Source: an uncultured Pseudomonadota bacterium (GTDB taxonomy: Bacteria > Pseudomonadota > Gammaproteobacteria > Burkholderiales > SG8-39). Taken from it: a DNA stretch of 64,000 bases. A program made the position numbers and the translations under genes. Below are positions 8,365 through 17,093 of the stretch, piece after piece. Location: contig CAILKO010000025.1 of NCBI GenBank assembly GCA_903834835.1, positions 97,547 through 161,546 on the forward strand, read 5' to 3'. The stretch's first letter is position 1, and the number at the start of each line of letters is the position of its first letter. The notes beneath the pieces were generated by a model, which saw only the letters and a program-made list of their open reading frames with translations, made no database searches and was not told where the DNA came from.

Positions 8365-8378
8365 AGAATATATATTCT
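8365..8378. promoter_or_regulatory. Palindromic operator/promoter of brnTA
   Basis: Perfect palindrome AGAATATATATTCT directly upstream of brnT. On the minus strand TTGCGT and TATTCT are separated by 17 bases, a plausible -35/-10 pair whose -10 overlaps the palindrome. A BrnA-BrnT complex bound here would block transcription, as expected from autoregulation in this family. The operator role is inferred. Confidence 0.6.
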
Positions 8379-8430
8379 ATATATATAACGCAAGATTCCT
8401 AGGCGGGAGGGCACTACTGCAGTCCTTCGT

Positions 8431-9072
8431 CTAATTTCCCCCGCCACCGAACCTCTCCACAAGCCGCGCCATCTGTACCCCATCCTCGCTGCCTTCGGCG
8501 GCGAGTCCGGCCGCGACACCGCGTCGGTTGGCCACCGGCTGGTTCTGACTGACTTTCCACTTTCCTTCGAGCTTCGTGATGCGCAGCTCGATGCCGACGA
8601 TGTTCTCGAGCAGTCGCTCGACATAGTCCGACGGTGCGTCCGAGACCTTCCAGGGCTGAGACCGCGGGTGCTCGTGCCGGTCGGTGAGCTTCTCCAGCAG
8701 CGCGAGCAGCGCCTGCGCATCGTGGAAGGCCGTGAGCGTCGCCGTCGCGTGCACCACCGCGTAATTCCAGGTCGGCACCACCCTGCCCGTCTCCGCCTTC
8801 GTCGCATACCAGCCTGGCGAGATATAGGCGGAGGGCCCCTGGAAGATCACCAGATGCTCGCGCTCAGGTGGCGCGCGCCAGAGCGGATTTGCCTTCGCAA
8901 CATGACCGATGAGCCTGCCGTGCGCATCCGGGCCCGCTTCGTGCAGCAGCGGAATGTGATCCGCAACGAGTCCCGCGCTGGAATCCGAGACGATCGTCGC
9001 GAGCGGGTGCTGGGCGATGAGATCGCGGAGGATCTCGGGACGGGAATCGCTGAAGTGGGACGGGGTGTACAT
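8431..9072 (-). CDS. PaiB-like FMN-binding protein
   Basis: 213 residues of the FMN-binding negative transcriptional regulator (PaiB) family. It begins MYTPSHF and contains PLATIVSDSS, HIPLL and GHVAKANPLW. It also has VIFQGPSAYISPGWY and VPTWNYAVVHATATL, the flavin-binding split-barrel core. Bacillus PaiB was named as a regulator, but many members are probably flavin-dependent enzymes. The start is the ATG at 9072. The palindrome at 9121-9138 lies about 50 bases upstream. Confidence 0.9.
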   Translation of the reverse strand: MYTPSHFSDSRPEILRDLIAQHPLATIVSDSSAGLVADHIPLLHEAGPDAHGRLIGHVAKANPLWRAPPEREHLVIFQGPSAYISPGWYATKAETGRVVPTWNYAVVHATATLTAFHDAQALLALLEKLTDRHEHPRSQPWKVSDAPSDYVERLLENIVGIELRITKLEGKWKVSQNQPVANRRGVAAGLAAEGSEDGVQMARLVERFGGGGN

Positions 9073-9120
9073 GGTGCCTCGACGCTCAGAGGAACAAATC
9101 GGATGGTTCCACCAAAATAC

Positions 9121-9138
9121 AGTAACATATTTGTTACT
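9121..9138. repeat. Dispersed palindrome AGTAACA-N4-TGTTACT, copy A
   Basis: Perfect 7-base arms AGTAACA and TGTTACT around TATT. The copy lies 2 bases past the stop of the minus-strand FAD oxidoreductase and upstream of the PaiB-like gene. It is AT-rich in a GC-rich region and matches three other copies at 19021, 45992 and 60611. Confidence 0.8.
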
Positions 9139-9140
9139 AT

Positions 9141-10532
9141 CTATCTCTGCTCCCCCGAAATTCCCTCCCCCGCCAGCCACCCGGACATCCCCGGCACCCC
9201 GGGCCCGGGATGCATGGACGGTCCGCAGAGCCACAGGCCCGGCACGGGCGTGGCGTGGCGCGCGAGTTGCAGCAGGGGGCGCATCCAGAGGAATTGATCA
9301 AGGCTGAGTTCGGCGGGGTCGCTGCGATCCTCGGGCAGTTCGACAGATGTGACCTCAGCGCCCGCGAACCCGGGCAGTGACGCGAGCGCGGTCTGGACCT
9401 GCATGCCGAGCGCGCCGGCCTCAACGCCAGCACCGCGCGGCAGGTACTGCAACTGCACGCGGACTTCGCGCCCGTTGCCGGCGATGACTTCCATCCACGG
9501 CGCGGCGGAGAGGCACCCGTACTTGGCATCGTCGAATGCGCGCTCGATCGCATCCAGCGTGGGGACAAGGTTCAGGCGCTGGAAATCCGCGTCCTGCGCA
9601 AGCCGCAGGCCGATCTCCGCCCGCACGCCGCGCGCACGCACATGACCCAGCGCACGCGCGAAGGCAGGATCGAGCCAGACGGGATCGATGAGTTCGAGCA
9701 GCGTGTACTGCGGTGCGAGACTGGAGACCACGACGGCCGCATCGAAATCCCGACCATCGGCAAGCGTGACACCCGTGACACGACCCGCACGCACGTCGAT
9801 GCGCGTGGGGGTCCCCTTGCGACGCACGATGCGCGACTCCGCCGCCACCGCACGCGCAAGCACCTCGCCGAGATTCGAGCGATCGGGCCGGAACACGCCC
9901 GCCGGCAGACCGACATGTCGATGCACGAAACCAAGCGTCGTGCCGGCCGAGCGCGGCCCGGCAAAGGCATCGACCAGCCCGCCGCCTGCGAGCGCAGCCT
10001 TCAGCGTGGGCGTCTCGAAATAATCATCCAGCAGATCCGCGAGCGGCATGGGCAGCGTGCGCAGCGTGTCCTCCACCGTTACGCGGCCGCCCGCGCGCAG
10101 CTTCAGGGCAAGACGCGCGAGCTGCCACAGATCGCCTGCGCGGGTTGCGAGCGGATTGGGTGTGCGCTGCTGGTAGAACGCCTCCAGCATGCCCGCCACC
10201 CGTGCGAGGCGCGCGCAGAACGCCGGCCAGGCGCGCGCATCGGCGGGAGATATCTGCGCGATGGATTCGATGGTCCTGTTCATGTCGCGCCACAGCGCGA
10301 GCCACGAGCCGTCCGGCAGCAGCGTCTCCAGCCAGGGATCGGGTCGCTCGATGCGCAGGCCCTGCACCGCTCCGGCGAGCAGGCGCAGCACGGGCGGGGC
10401 GATCCAGCCTTCCGTCATCGCGCCTGGCTGCACGGACTCGATCAGCACCACCTTGCTTCCGGCGCGTGCGAGCCCGAGCGCCGCAACGAGCGCGTCCGGG
10501 CCGTTGCCGAGCACGGCGACGGTCCCGCTCAC
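9141..10532 (-). CDS. FAD-dependent oxidoreductase, phytoene-desaturase/PYROXD2-like, divergent
   Basis: 463 residues. The N-terminal dinucleotide site is VAVLGNGPDALVAALGLARAG, with GxGxxA in place of the usual GxGxxG. The C-terminal FAD motif is LWLCGPSMHPGPGVPGMSG. Between them it resembles the phytoene desaturase/PYROXD2 group of flavoenzymes. The GTG at 10532 was chosen as start because it overlaps the stop of the preceding gene by GTGA; upstream in-frame sequence belongs to that gene in another frame. It is the third gene of a coupled operon with a GcvT-like protein and a closer PYROXD2 homologue. The weaker nucleotide motifs suggest a specialised partner. Confidence 0.85.
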   Translation of the reverse strand: MSGTVAVLGNGPDALVAALGLARAGSKVVLIESVQPGAMTEGWIAPPVLRLLAGAVQGLRIERPDPWLETLLPDGSWLALWRDMNRTIESIAQISPADARAWPAFCARLARVAGMLEAFYQQRTPNPLATRAGDLWQLARLALKLRAGGRVTVEDTLRTLPMPLADLLDDYFETPTLKAALAGGGLVDAFAGPRSAGTTLGFVHRHVGLPAGVFRPDRSNLGEVLARAVAAESRIVRRKGTPTRIDVRAGRVTGVTLADGRDFDAAVVVSSLAPQYTLLELIDPVWLDPAFARALGHVRARGVRAEIGLRLAQDADFQRLNLVPTLDAIERAFDDAKYGCLSAAPWMEVIAGNGREVRVQLQYLPRGAGVEAGALGMQVQTALASLPGFAGAEVTSVELPEDRSDPAELSLDQFLWMRPLLQLARHATPVPGLWLCGPSMHPGPGVPGMSGWLAGEGISGEQR

Positions 10533-12133
10533 TTCTTCTCTCCCAGAATACTCAGCGCCGCGAGCCGCCCGGGCGCGCCCATCACGCCACCGCCCGGATG
10601 CGTGCCCGAGCCGCACTGATAAAGCGCGTCCACCGGCGTGCGGTACTGCGCCCAGGCCGGCGCCGGGCGTGAGAAGAACATCTGCTGCAGACTGAGTTCG
10701 CCCTGGAAGATGCTGCCCTCGGAGATGCCCACCGTGCGCTCGATGTCGGCCGGCGTCACCACCTGGCGCCCGAGGATCAGGGACTTCAGATCCGGCGCGT
10801 ACTCGGAGAGCGTATCGATCACCGCATCGCCAAAGGCCTCGCGCCGCGCATCCGTCCAGCCGCCGTTCAGGTGATAGGGCGCGTACTGGGCGAAGATCGA
10901 CATCACGTGCTTGCCCGGCGGGGCCATGCCCGGATCGAGCATCGACGGAATGACGATATCCATATACGGCCGCGAGGAGAACTCGCCGTACTTCGCCTGG
11001 TCGTAGGCGCGCTCGATGTAGTCCACGCTCGGGCTGATCGAGATCGCGCCGCGCATCAGCTGGCGCGCGAGGCCGTCATCCGCAATTGAGCGATCCGCGA
11101 GGCAGCTGAATTTCGGCAGCGCATCGAGCGCGAGATTCACCTTGGCCGAACAGCCCCGGAAGCGATAGCGCCGGATGGCCTCCACGAATTCGCCCGGCAG
11201 CGCCGCCTCGCCGACGAGATCGATGAACGTACGGCGCGGGTCGGCGCCCGAGATCACGCGCGTGGCGGCGATCTCCTCGCCATCCGCCAGCACCACGCCG
11301 GTCGCGCGGCCGTTGCGGATCCTGACATGCGCAACCGGCGCGCCGGTGCGGATCGTCGCGCCGAAACCGCGTGCCGCGGCCGTGATCGCGCCGGACACCG
11401 CGCCATTGCCGCCCTTCGCGAAACCCCAGGCGCGAAACACGCCGTCCAGTTCGCCCATGTAGTGATGCAGCAGCACATAGGCGGTGCCGGGCGAGCGGGG
11501 GCCCTGCATCGTGCCGATGATGCCGCTCGCGGACTTCGTGCCCTTCAGCGCCTCGCCCTCGAACCACTCGTCCAGATAGTCCGCCGCACTCATCGTCAGC
11601 AGCTTGTGCAGCGTGTGGAACTGGCGCTCGCCGAGGCTGCGCATGTATTGGCCGAGGCCCGCCAGGCCGCGCAGATCCGCGGGGCGGAGCGACGCCGGAT
11701 CCGGCGGCAGCATGCCGAGGAAGGGCTGCACCGCGCGCCCGGTGAGATGCATCAGCCGGCTGAATTTGTCGTAGATCTCGGCATCGCGCGCCGAATGCCG
11801 CGCGAGCGCGGCGTGGTTCTGGTCGTGATCGTTCCACTGCGCGAGATGATCGCCGTTCGGCAGCGGCGTCAGCGTGCTCTCGAGCGGCAGCACGTGCAGG
11901 CCGTGGCGCGGCAGGTCGAGATCGCGGATGATCTCCGGCCGCAGCAGACTCACCACATAGGAATAGACCGAGAAGCGAAAGCCCGGAAATATTTCTTCGG
12001 TCACTGCCGCACCGCCGACCAGATCGCGCGCCTCCAGCACCAGCACCTTCTGCCCCGCGCGCGCGAGATAGGCCGCGCAGGTGAGCCCGTTATGCCCGCC
12101 GCCGATGATGACGCTGTCCCAGGTCGTCGCCAT
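10529..12133 (-). CDS. NAD(P)/FAD-dependent oxidoreductase, PYROXD2-like
   Basis: 534 residues, the length usual for the PYROXD2 group within the phytoene desaturase superfamily. The full FAD site is DSVIIGGGHNGLTCAAYLAR, followed by VLEARDLVGGAA and a C-terminal YQCGSGTHPGGGVMGAPGR. The middle contains GTMQGPRSPGTAYVLLHHYMG, typical of this branch. Substrates of bacterial members are mostly unknown. It starts at the ATG overlapping the TGA of the GcvT-like gene (ATGA) and is itself coupled to the next flavoprotein gene. Confidence 0.9.
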   Translation of the reverse strand: MATTWDSVIIGGGHNGLTCAAYLARAGQKVLVLEARDLVGGAAVTEEIFPGFRFSVYSYVVSLLRPEIIRDLDLPRHGLHVLPLESTLTPLPNGDHLAQWNDHDQNHAALARHSARDAEIYDKFSRLMHLTGRAVQPFLGMLPPDPASLRPADLRGLAGLGQYMRSLGERQFHTLHKLLTMSAADYLDEWFEGEALKGTKSASGIIGTMQGPRSPGTAYVLLHHYMGELDGVFRAWGFAKGGNGAVSGAITAAARGFGATIRTGAPVAHVRIRNGRATGVVLADGEEIAATRVISGADPRRTFIDLVGEAALPGEFVEAIRRYRFRGCSAKVNLALDALPKFSCLADRSIADDGLARQLMRGAISISPSVDYIERAYDQAKYGEFSSRPYMDIVIPSMLDPGMAPPGKHVMSIFAQYAPYHLNGGWTDARREAFGDAVIDTLSEYAPDLKSLILGRQVVTPADIERTVGISEGSIFQGELSLQQMFFSRPAPAWAQYRTPVDALYQCGSGTHPGGGVMGAPGRLAALSILGEKK

Positions 12134-13320
12134 CAGCCGCGCTTTCTTTCCGGATCGAAGAAGGGACGCCGCACCACGCGCGCCGCAGCACGCACGCGCC
12201 GGTGCGCGACGGTGACTTCCATGTCGAGCGACGTGCCGGGCGCAGCCTGTGGCGTGCGCAGATGGGCGAGCGCGATGTACTCCTTGAGCATCGGCGACCA
12301 GGCGCCGCTCGTCGCATAGCCGACCTGCGCGGCCCCTGAATAGATCGGCACGCTCATGCGCCAGGGTGCGGCAGGCACGCGCGGGGCGAGCCCCGCCTCG
12401 CGAAAGCGGCGCGCGTAATCGTCCCAGTCGAGCGCGATGCCGGTGAAGCACCAGGCCGGCCCGCGCGCGGCCTCCTGCGCGAGCGCCTCGCGCCCGACGA
12501 AGGCCGCCTTCTTCAGATCCACCGCCCAGCCGAGCTCGAGCTCGAAAGGCGTGGAGGTTTCATCAACCGTCAGCGCCTTGCGCGCGGAGACATAGTCCAC
12601 ATCGAGCAGCATCAGGCCGGCCTCGATGCGCGCAAGATCGAGCGCGGCCAGACCCGCCGCCTGCAGGCCCCAGGCCGCGCCGGTGCGCATCAGCGCATCC
12701 CAGAGCGGCAGCGCATCGGCCGCATCGAGCCAGATCTCGTAGCCAAGATCGCCCGTGTAGCCGGTGCGCGAAATCTCCACCCGGCAGCCTCCAAGCCGGG
12801 TGGCGAGGATGCGGAAATACTTCAGCCCGGCAAGATCGTCTTCGCACAGCGCCTGCAGGATCTCGCGCGAACGCGGGCCCTGCAGCGCGAGCGCTGCGGT
12901 GCTGGCCGAGACATCGCGGATCGTCACATCGAGCCCGCGCGCGTTCTCTTCCAGCCAGAGGAGACCCGGATCCGCGCTCGTCAGGCGGAAGCGCTCTTCG
13001 GCCAGGCGAGCGAGGGTGCCGTCGTCCAGCACCTTGCCCGCGGCATCGCACCAGGGCGTGTAGAGCACCTGGCCGGGCTGACAGCGCGTCACATCGCGCG
13101 GCAGCATGCGATCGAGCAGCCGCACGGCGTCGCGCCCCTCGATCAGGTATTTGTACAACGGCGACACATCCAGCAGACCCGCCGCGACGCGGATCGCATG
13201 GTACTCGCGCTCGTGCGAGAGCTCGTAGTGGCTTGCCGCGACATGGCCCGCCCAGCGCCGCCAGGCGTGGCTTTGCGAGAGCGCGGCGGTGCGCGCATGG
13301 AAAGGCGTGGTCTTCAGCAT
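12133..13320 (-). CDS. Aminomethyltransferase (GcvT)-family THF-dependent protein
   Basis: 395 residues of the folate-binding GcvT family, which includes glycine cleavage T-protein and THF-dependent demethylases. It has an N-terminal EYHAIRVAAGLLDVSPLYKY, then PWCDAAGKVLDDGTLARL, which holds the conserved aspartate. It continues with RTGYTGDLGYEIW and a C-terminal barrel ending RPFFDPERKR. gcvH and gcvP are absent here, so a role outside glycine cleavage is likely, for instance demethylation of a methylated substrate with the two flavoenzymes encoded downstream. It is the first gene of the operon; its start lies only 26 bases from the divergent metal exporter. Confidence 0.88.
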   Translation of the reverse strand: MLKTTPFHARTAALSQSHAWRRWAGHVAASHYELSHEREYHAIRVAAGLLDVSPLYKYLIEGRDAVRLLDRMLPRDVTRCQPGQVLYTPWCDAAGKVLDDGTLARLAEERFRLTSADPGLLWLEENARGLDVTIRDVSASTAALALQGPRSREILQALCEDDLAGLKYFRILATRLGGCRVEISRTGYTGDLGYEIWLDAADALPLWDALMRTGAAWGLQAAGLAALDLARIEAGLMLLDVDYVSARKALTVDETSTPFELELGWAVDLKKAAFVGREALAQEAARGPAWCFTGIALDWDDYARRFREAGLAPRVPAAPWRMSVPIYSGAAQVGYATSGAWSPMLKEYIALAHLRTPQAAPGTSLDMEVTVAHRRVRAAARVVRRPFFDPERKRG

Positions 13321-13339
13321 CGGCCGCGTAGCTTATAGT
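13311..13339 (+). promoter_or_regulatory. Candidate promoter of the CDF exporter
   Basis: TATAGT at 13334-13339 with TCTTCA 17 bases upstream (13311-13316). Transcription would start at or just before the ATG at 13347, giving a leaderless or very short-leader mRNA. The -35 lies inside the divergent GcvT-like coding sequence. Weak consensus, inferred only. Confidence 0.3.
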
Positions 13340-13346
13340 CCGCTTC

Positions 13347-14294
13347 ATGGAAAATCACGCGGACGAACACGAGCACGGGCACGGACACCCCCACGACCAC
13401 GGCATCGCAACCCGCGGCGCGACCTCGAACGGGCGCTTCGCGCTCGCCGTCGCCCTGAACCTCGCCTTCGTCGGGATCGAAGTCGGCGCGGGCCTGCACG
13501 CCGATTCGCTCGCGCTGCTCGCCGATGCGGGTCACAACCTGAGCGACGTGCTGGCGCTCCTGATGGCCTGGGGTGCGGCCGCGCTCGCGCGGCTCGGGCC
13601 CACGAAGCGCCACACCTTCGGCTATCGCAGCAGCACCATCCTCGCCGCACTCGCCAATGCGGCCCTGCTTGCGGCGGCCTGCGGCGCGATCACGCTGGAG
13701 GCCGTGAACCGGCTGATCGATCCCGCCGACATCCGCGCGCCCTTCGTGATCGCGGTGGCCGCAGCCGGCGTGGTGCTGAATGCGGCGACCGCCTGGCTGT
13801 TCTTCAGCGGCCGCAAGCACGATCTCAACCTGCGCGGCGCCTTCCTGCACATGGCGGCCGATGCGCTGGTGTCGCTCGCGGTGGTGGCGGCGGGCCTCGT
13901 GATGCTGTGGACGGGCGCGACCTGGATCGACCCGGCGGCGAGCCTCGTGGTGGTGGCTGTGATTGTGGTCGGCACCTGGCGGCTCGCGCGCGAATCGCTC
14001 GATCTCGCGCTGCATGCGGTGCCGCCCGGCATCGATGCCGAAGGCGTGCGCAGTTTTCTCGCGAGCCAGCCCGGCATTGCCGAGGTGCACGACCTGCACA
14101 TCTGGGGCATGAGCACGGTGGACAGCGCGCTCACGGTGCACCTCGTGATGCCGGGCGGCGCGCCGGGCGACGGCTTCCTGACAGAGCTTTGCGCGGCGCT
14201 CGAACGGAAGTTCCGCATCGGCCATGCTACGCTCCAGATCGAAACCGGCGACCCGGCCTATCCCTGCAGGTTGCGGCCGGAGGACGTCATTTGA
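13347..14294 (+). CDS. Cation diffusion facilitator (CzcD-like) metal exporter
   Basis: 315-residue CDF family inner-membrane protein that exchanges Zn(II) or similar divalent metals for protons. It has a His/Asp/Glu-rich cytoplasmic N-terminus (HADEHEHGHGHPHDHG) and six membrane helices. The metal site pair is HNLSD in helix 2 and HMAAD in helix 5, followed by a cytoplasmic domain from about residue 215 with IAEVHDLHIWGMS. The combination is typical of Zn/Co/Cd exporters of the CzcD type. No metal-responsive regulator gene is adjacent. Confidence 0.93.
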   Translation: MENHADEHEHGHGHPHDHGIATRGATSNGRFALAVALNLAFVGIEVGAGLHADSLALLADAGHNLSDVLALLMAWGAAALARLGPTKRHTFGYRSSTILAALANAALLAAACGAITLEAVNRLIDPADIRAPFVIAVAAAGVVLNAATAWLFFSGRKHDLNLRGAFLHMAADALVSLAVVAAGLVMLWTGATWIDPAASLVVVAVIVVGTWRLARESLDLALHAVPPGIDAEGVRSFLASQPGIAEVHDLHIWGMSTVDSALTVHLVMPGGAPGDGFLTELCAALERKFRIGHATLQIETGDPAYPCRLRPEDVI

Positions 14295-14316
14295 GTATTC
14301 TCAGGAGGAGTCGGGC

Positions 14317-15288
14317 ATGAACAAGTATCTCGTCATCGGCGGCAACGGCATCATCGGCCACTATCTCACCCGCCAGCTCGTGGAGCAGGGCCAGCGTCCG
14401 ATGGTGATGTCGCGCAGCGCCGATCCGTCGCTCGTGAAGGATGTCCTCGATCGCTGCGAGCTCATCGCGGGCGATGTCACCGACGCAGCGATGATGGACC
14501 ACGTGATCGCCCAGCACGGCATCACCCACATCGCCCACCTCGGCGCGCTGCTGCCGATCCAGGCCGATGCCGATCCCGCGCTCGGCATGCGCATCAACGT
14601 GGAGGGCACCGCCAATATCCTCACCGCGGCGGTGAAACACAAGGTGAAGCGCGTCATCATCGCGAGCAGCAAGGGCGCCTACGGTTCGCCGCGCGGCCGG
14701 CACGGGCATCCGGAGTACCTGCCCATGTCGGAGGACACGCGGCCCTACCCGCACACCGTCTACGGCATCAGCAAGGTGGCCTCCGACCAGCTCACTGCCT
14801 GGTACCGGCGCACCCACGGCATCGAGGCCGCCTCGGTGCGCTTTTCTTCCACCGTGGGCCCGGGCAAGATCTCGCGCCACGGCGGCCACTACAGCCGTTA
14901 CGGCGGCATGATCGAGAATTCGCTTGCGGGCAAGCCGGTGCGGATCGAAGCGGGCGGCGATGCGCGCTCGGACACCATCTACAACGGCGACATCGCACGC
15001 GGCATGATCGCCGCGCTGCATACCCCCACGCTGCGCCACGACCTCTACAACATCTCCACCGGCACCGGCATCTCGCTGCGCGAATTCGCCGATGCCGTGC
15101 GCCGGGTCATTCCGGGCGCCGACATCGAGGTGGGCGGCGGCACGGAAATCCGCGGTTCGCAGAGCGTGATCCTCGATGCCACGCGCGCGCGCGAAGACTT
15201 CGGCTTCACCGCCGACCCCAGCCCCGAGCACATCGTACGGGGCTATGTGGAGACGATGAAACTGCTGGGGCTCAAGCCGGCGGTATAG
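14317..15288 (+). CDS. NAD-dependent epimerase/dehydratase family protein
   Basis: Extended SDR of 323 residues. It has an N-terminal cofactor loop (GGNGIIGHYLTRQL), an HLGALLP segment after the fourth strand, catalytic YGISK and a VRFSSTVGPG motif typical of nucleotide-sugar epimerases and related 2-keto or sterol enzymes. TCAGGAGGAG precedes the ATG at 14317, which lies 22 bases after the CDF gene. Its substrate is unknown. It overlaps the convergent DUF6492 gene by 17 bases, so a tie to that surface-modification operon is possible but not shown. Confidence 0.88.
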   Translation: MNKYLVIGGNGIIGHYLTRQLVEQGQRPMVMSRSADPSLVKDVLDRCELIAGDVTDAAMMDHVIAQHGITHIAHLGALLPIQADADPALGMRINVEGTANILTAAVKHKVKRVIIASSKGAYGSPRGRHGHPEYLPMSEDTRPYPHTVYGISKVASDQLTAWYRRTHGIEAASVRFSSTVGPGKISRHGGHYSRYGGMIENSLAGKPVRIEAGGDARSDTIYNGDIARGMIAALHTPTLRHDLYNISTGTGISLREFADAVRRVIPGADIEVGGGTEIRGSQSVILDATRAREDFGFTADPSPEHIVRGYVETMKLLGLKPAV

Positions 15289-16381
15289 GCAGGACCGCAC
15301 CGGCGGGCGACGCCCCAGGGGGAGCCATCCGGTAGCCCTGCCAGGCCGCAAGCGCGCGGTAGAAGGCGCTGATGCTGGGCGGGACCCCTGGCGGCAGATC
15401 TACGCTGCCCAGCCAGTTCTGCGGCTTCACCCAGGACTGGATCGCGACGAAGGGCCCCTCACCGGAAGCGGACAGGTCGATGTGCGCCGGGTCAAGGTGA
15501 AAGTGGGCGCGGTCGTAGCGCCGCAGCGCGCGGTATTTCGCGCTTGCGTGCCAGACGGAGCGCGCGAGATTCAGTATCCGGTTCGCACCCGCGAGCGCAT
15601 GGTGACGCTCGAGCGCGCCAGTCATTTCCAGATGCTGGAAATAGAGCCCGTACTCCGTCCAGCCGAGTGTGGCAGCGAGCAGCGCGGCCCAGCCCGCCGG
15701 ACCACGACTGTCCAGATGGCGGCACAGCGCGCGCACGCTCTCGGTGTGCAGGAGCACGGGCGTCTCGCCATAGCAGCGGCCCGCCAACGCGCTCGGACGC
15801 GCATAACCGAGCAGGCGCGCGGAGCTCGCCATGCGGCGCAGCTTCACTCCGAATTCACGCCCGGCAAAGTCGTCGGTGTAGAGTCGCCGGTAGTCGTCGA
15901 TGTTCTCGGTATTGGTCCAGGCGCGGCCTGCATTGAGCAGGCTAGGCGGGCCAAAGGGCACAAGGCAGACGATGTCCGAATCGAGGGTCACGTAGAACTC
16001 GGTCGTCACCCGATCCGCGGCGGCGAGCTTCAGCAGCTGCTGGATCACCCAGCCTTCGGGACGCCGGCCCTCCGGACCGGCCGGGGCGAAGGCTGCCGGG
16101 CACAGCCGGCGCTCGTCAACGAGTTCGAAACGCGCGTCGCCCGCGATCTCCGGCAACAGCGCGGCAAGCTCCTCGTGCTGGTCCGCCGGGCTCAGGATCA
16201 GGAAGCGATCCAGTCCGCCAGGCGCACAATGGCGCAGGAAACTTGCGATGAGCAGGCGCAGGCGCAGGCGCACGCCGCGGTTCGGGTCGTTGCGCCAGGC
16301 CTTTGCAACGTCTTCGCGCAGCGTGACGGGGAGCACGTAGCTCAGCCGGGCGGCGTCAGTGCCAGTCTTCGTCCCGTTCAT
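15272..16381 (-). CDS. DUF6492-family protein, probable glycosyltransferase-like
   Basis: 369 residues. It starts by describing a strand and loop (YVLPVTLREDVAKAW), later has FLILSPADQ and a DxD-like TLDSDIVCLVPFG, which is reminiscent of GT-A glycosyltransferases. The C-terminal half contains WTEYGLYFQHLEM and FVAIQSWVKPQNW. The family is uncharacterised to my knowledge, and the glycosyltransferase idea rests on the DSD motif and context. The ATG at 16381 lies 26 bases inside the sulfotransferase gene, so it is the third member of the ABC exporter-sulfotransferase operon. Confidence 0.75.
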   Translation of the reverse strand: MNGTKTGTDAARLSYVLPVTLREDVAKAWRNDPNRGVRLRLRLLIASFLRHCAPGGLDRFLILSPADQHEELAALLPEIAGDARFELVDERRLCPAAFAPAGPEGRRPEGWVIQQLLKLAAADRVTTEFYVTLDSDIVCLVPFGPPSLLNAGRAWTNTENIDDYRRLYTDDFAGREFGVKLRRMASSARLLGYARPSALAGRCYGETPVLLHTESVRALCRHLDSRGPAGWAALLAATLGWTEYGLYFQHLEMTGALERHHALAGANRILNLARSVWHASAKYRALRRYDRAHFHLDPAHIDLSASGEGPFVAIQSWVKPQNWLGSVDLPPGVPPSISAFYRALAAWQGYRMAPPGASPAGAVLPIPPA

Positions 16382-17093
16382 AGCCTGTCTTGATAAGCAA
16401 CGGGTTGTAGAGCCGCTTGAAAGAATCGACATGCCGCGCGCTGAAGTGATTGCGCCAGTCCCCCGGCATGCCGCGACGGTAGTGATGGTTCGCCTCCTCG
16501 CCCGGCTGGCGACCGCCGGAGAGCGCCTTGAAGGAGGACGCGGAAAGAATGCGCGCGAGCAGCGCGCGCGGCAGCGCCGCCTCGCCGATGTCGAGATGGT
16601 CGAACACGGACGAGAAACACGCGAGCGGATCGGCAATCAGGTCCTCGAACTTCAGCTCCAGATTGCGCGGCTGGGTGTAGTCCCAGCTGTACATGGCGTA
16701 CAGAAAGCGCGAGGAGAAGCTCATCTCGCTCTCCAGGCCATCCTCCTTCGACTGGTCCCGAAGCAGCTTGCGGTGATAGTGCAGCCGCGGCCAGTTGTCC
16801 TCGGGATGCGTGTCCAGATGCGAGAAATAGCCCGAGACCACGACATCGCGCGGATCGCGGATCACATGGAAACCCGGGCATTCGACCAGGCGCGCGTAAA
16901 GCCAGTCCGCGTTCCAGCAAAGCAGCGCGTAGGCCCGGTCTATTTCCTCCAGCACGCCGGGCTTGGGCATGCGCAGGTCGTGGTTCTGTCCGAGGGAAGC
17001 GAGCCCCAGGTGGCCGAGCACTGCTCGCAGCACCTGAGTGACCCAGGTGGACCCGCACTTGTGATGGCTGTAGTAGGCGAAGCGCGGCTGCAT
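16356..17093 (-). CDS. Sulfotransferase domain protein
   Basis: 245 residues of the PAPS-dependent sulfotransferase family. The 5'-phosphosulfate loop is KCGSTWVTQVL near the N-terminus, the 3'-phosphate motif is RDPRDVVVSGYFSH, and the C-terminal GMPGDWRNHFS corresponds to the RKGxxGDWKNxFT signature of cytosolic-type enzymes. It transfers sulfate to a hydroxyl or amine of an unknown acceptor. It is coupled by ATGA to the upstream ABC exporter and overlaps the DUF6492 gene, which suggests sulfation of an exported or surface molecule. No PAPS synthesis genes are in the window. Confidence 0.88.
   Translation of the reverse strand: MQPRFAYYSHHKCGSTWVTQVLRAVLGHLGLASLGQNHDLRMPKPGVLEEIDRAYALLCWNADWLYARLVECPGFHVIRDPRDVVVSGYFSHLDTHPEDNWPRLHYHRKLLRDQSKEDGLESEMSFSSRFLYAMYSWDYTQPRNLELKFEDLIADPLACFSSVFDHLDIGEAALPRALLARILSASSFKALSGGRQPGEEANHHYRRGMPGDWRNHFSARHVDSFKRLYNPLLIKTGYERDEDWH

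Noticed and set aside
8365..8378. brnTA palindrome as a fifth copy of the dispersed family
   Set aside because: AGAATAT/ATATTCT does not share the AGTAACA core; it looks like a local operator.
9121..9138. Palindrome read as a LexA box
   Set aside because: The core AGTAACA-N4-TGTTACT does not fit CTG-N10-CAG.
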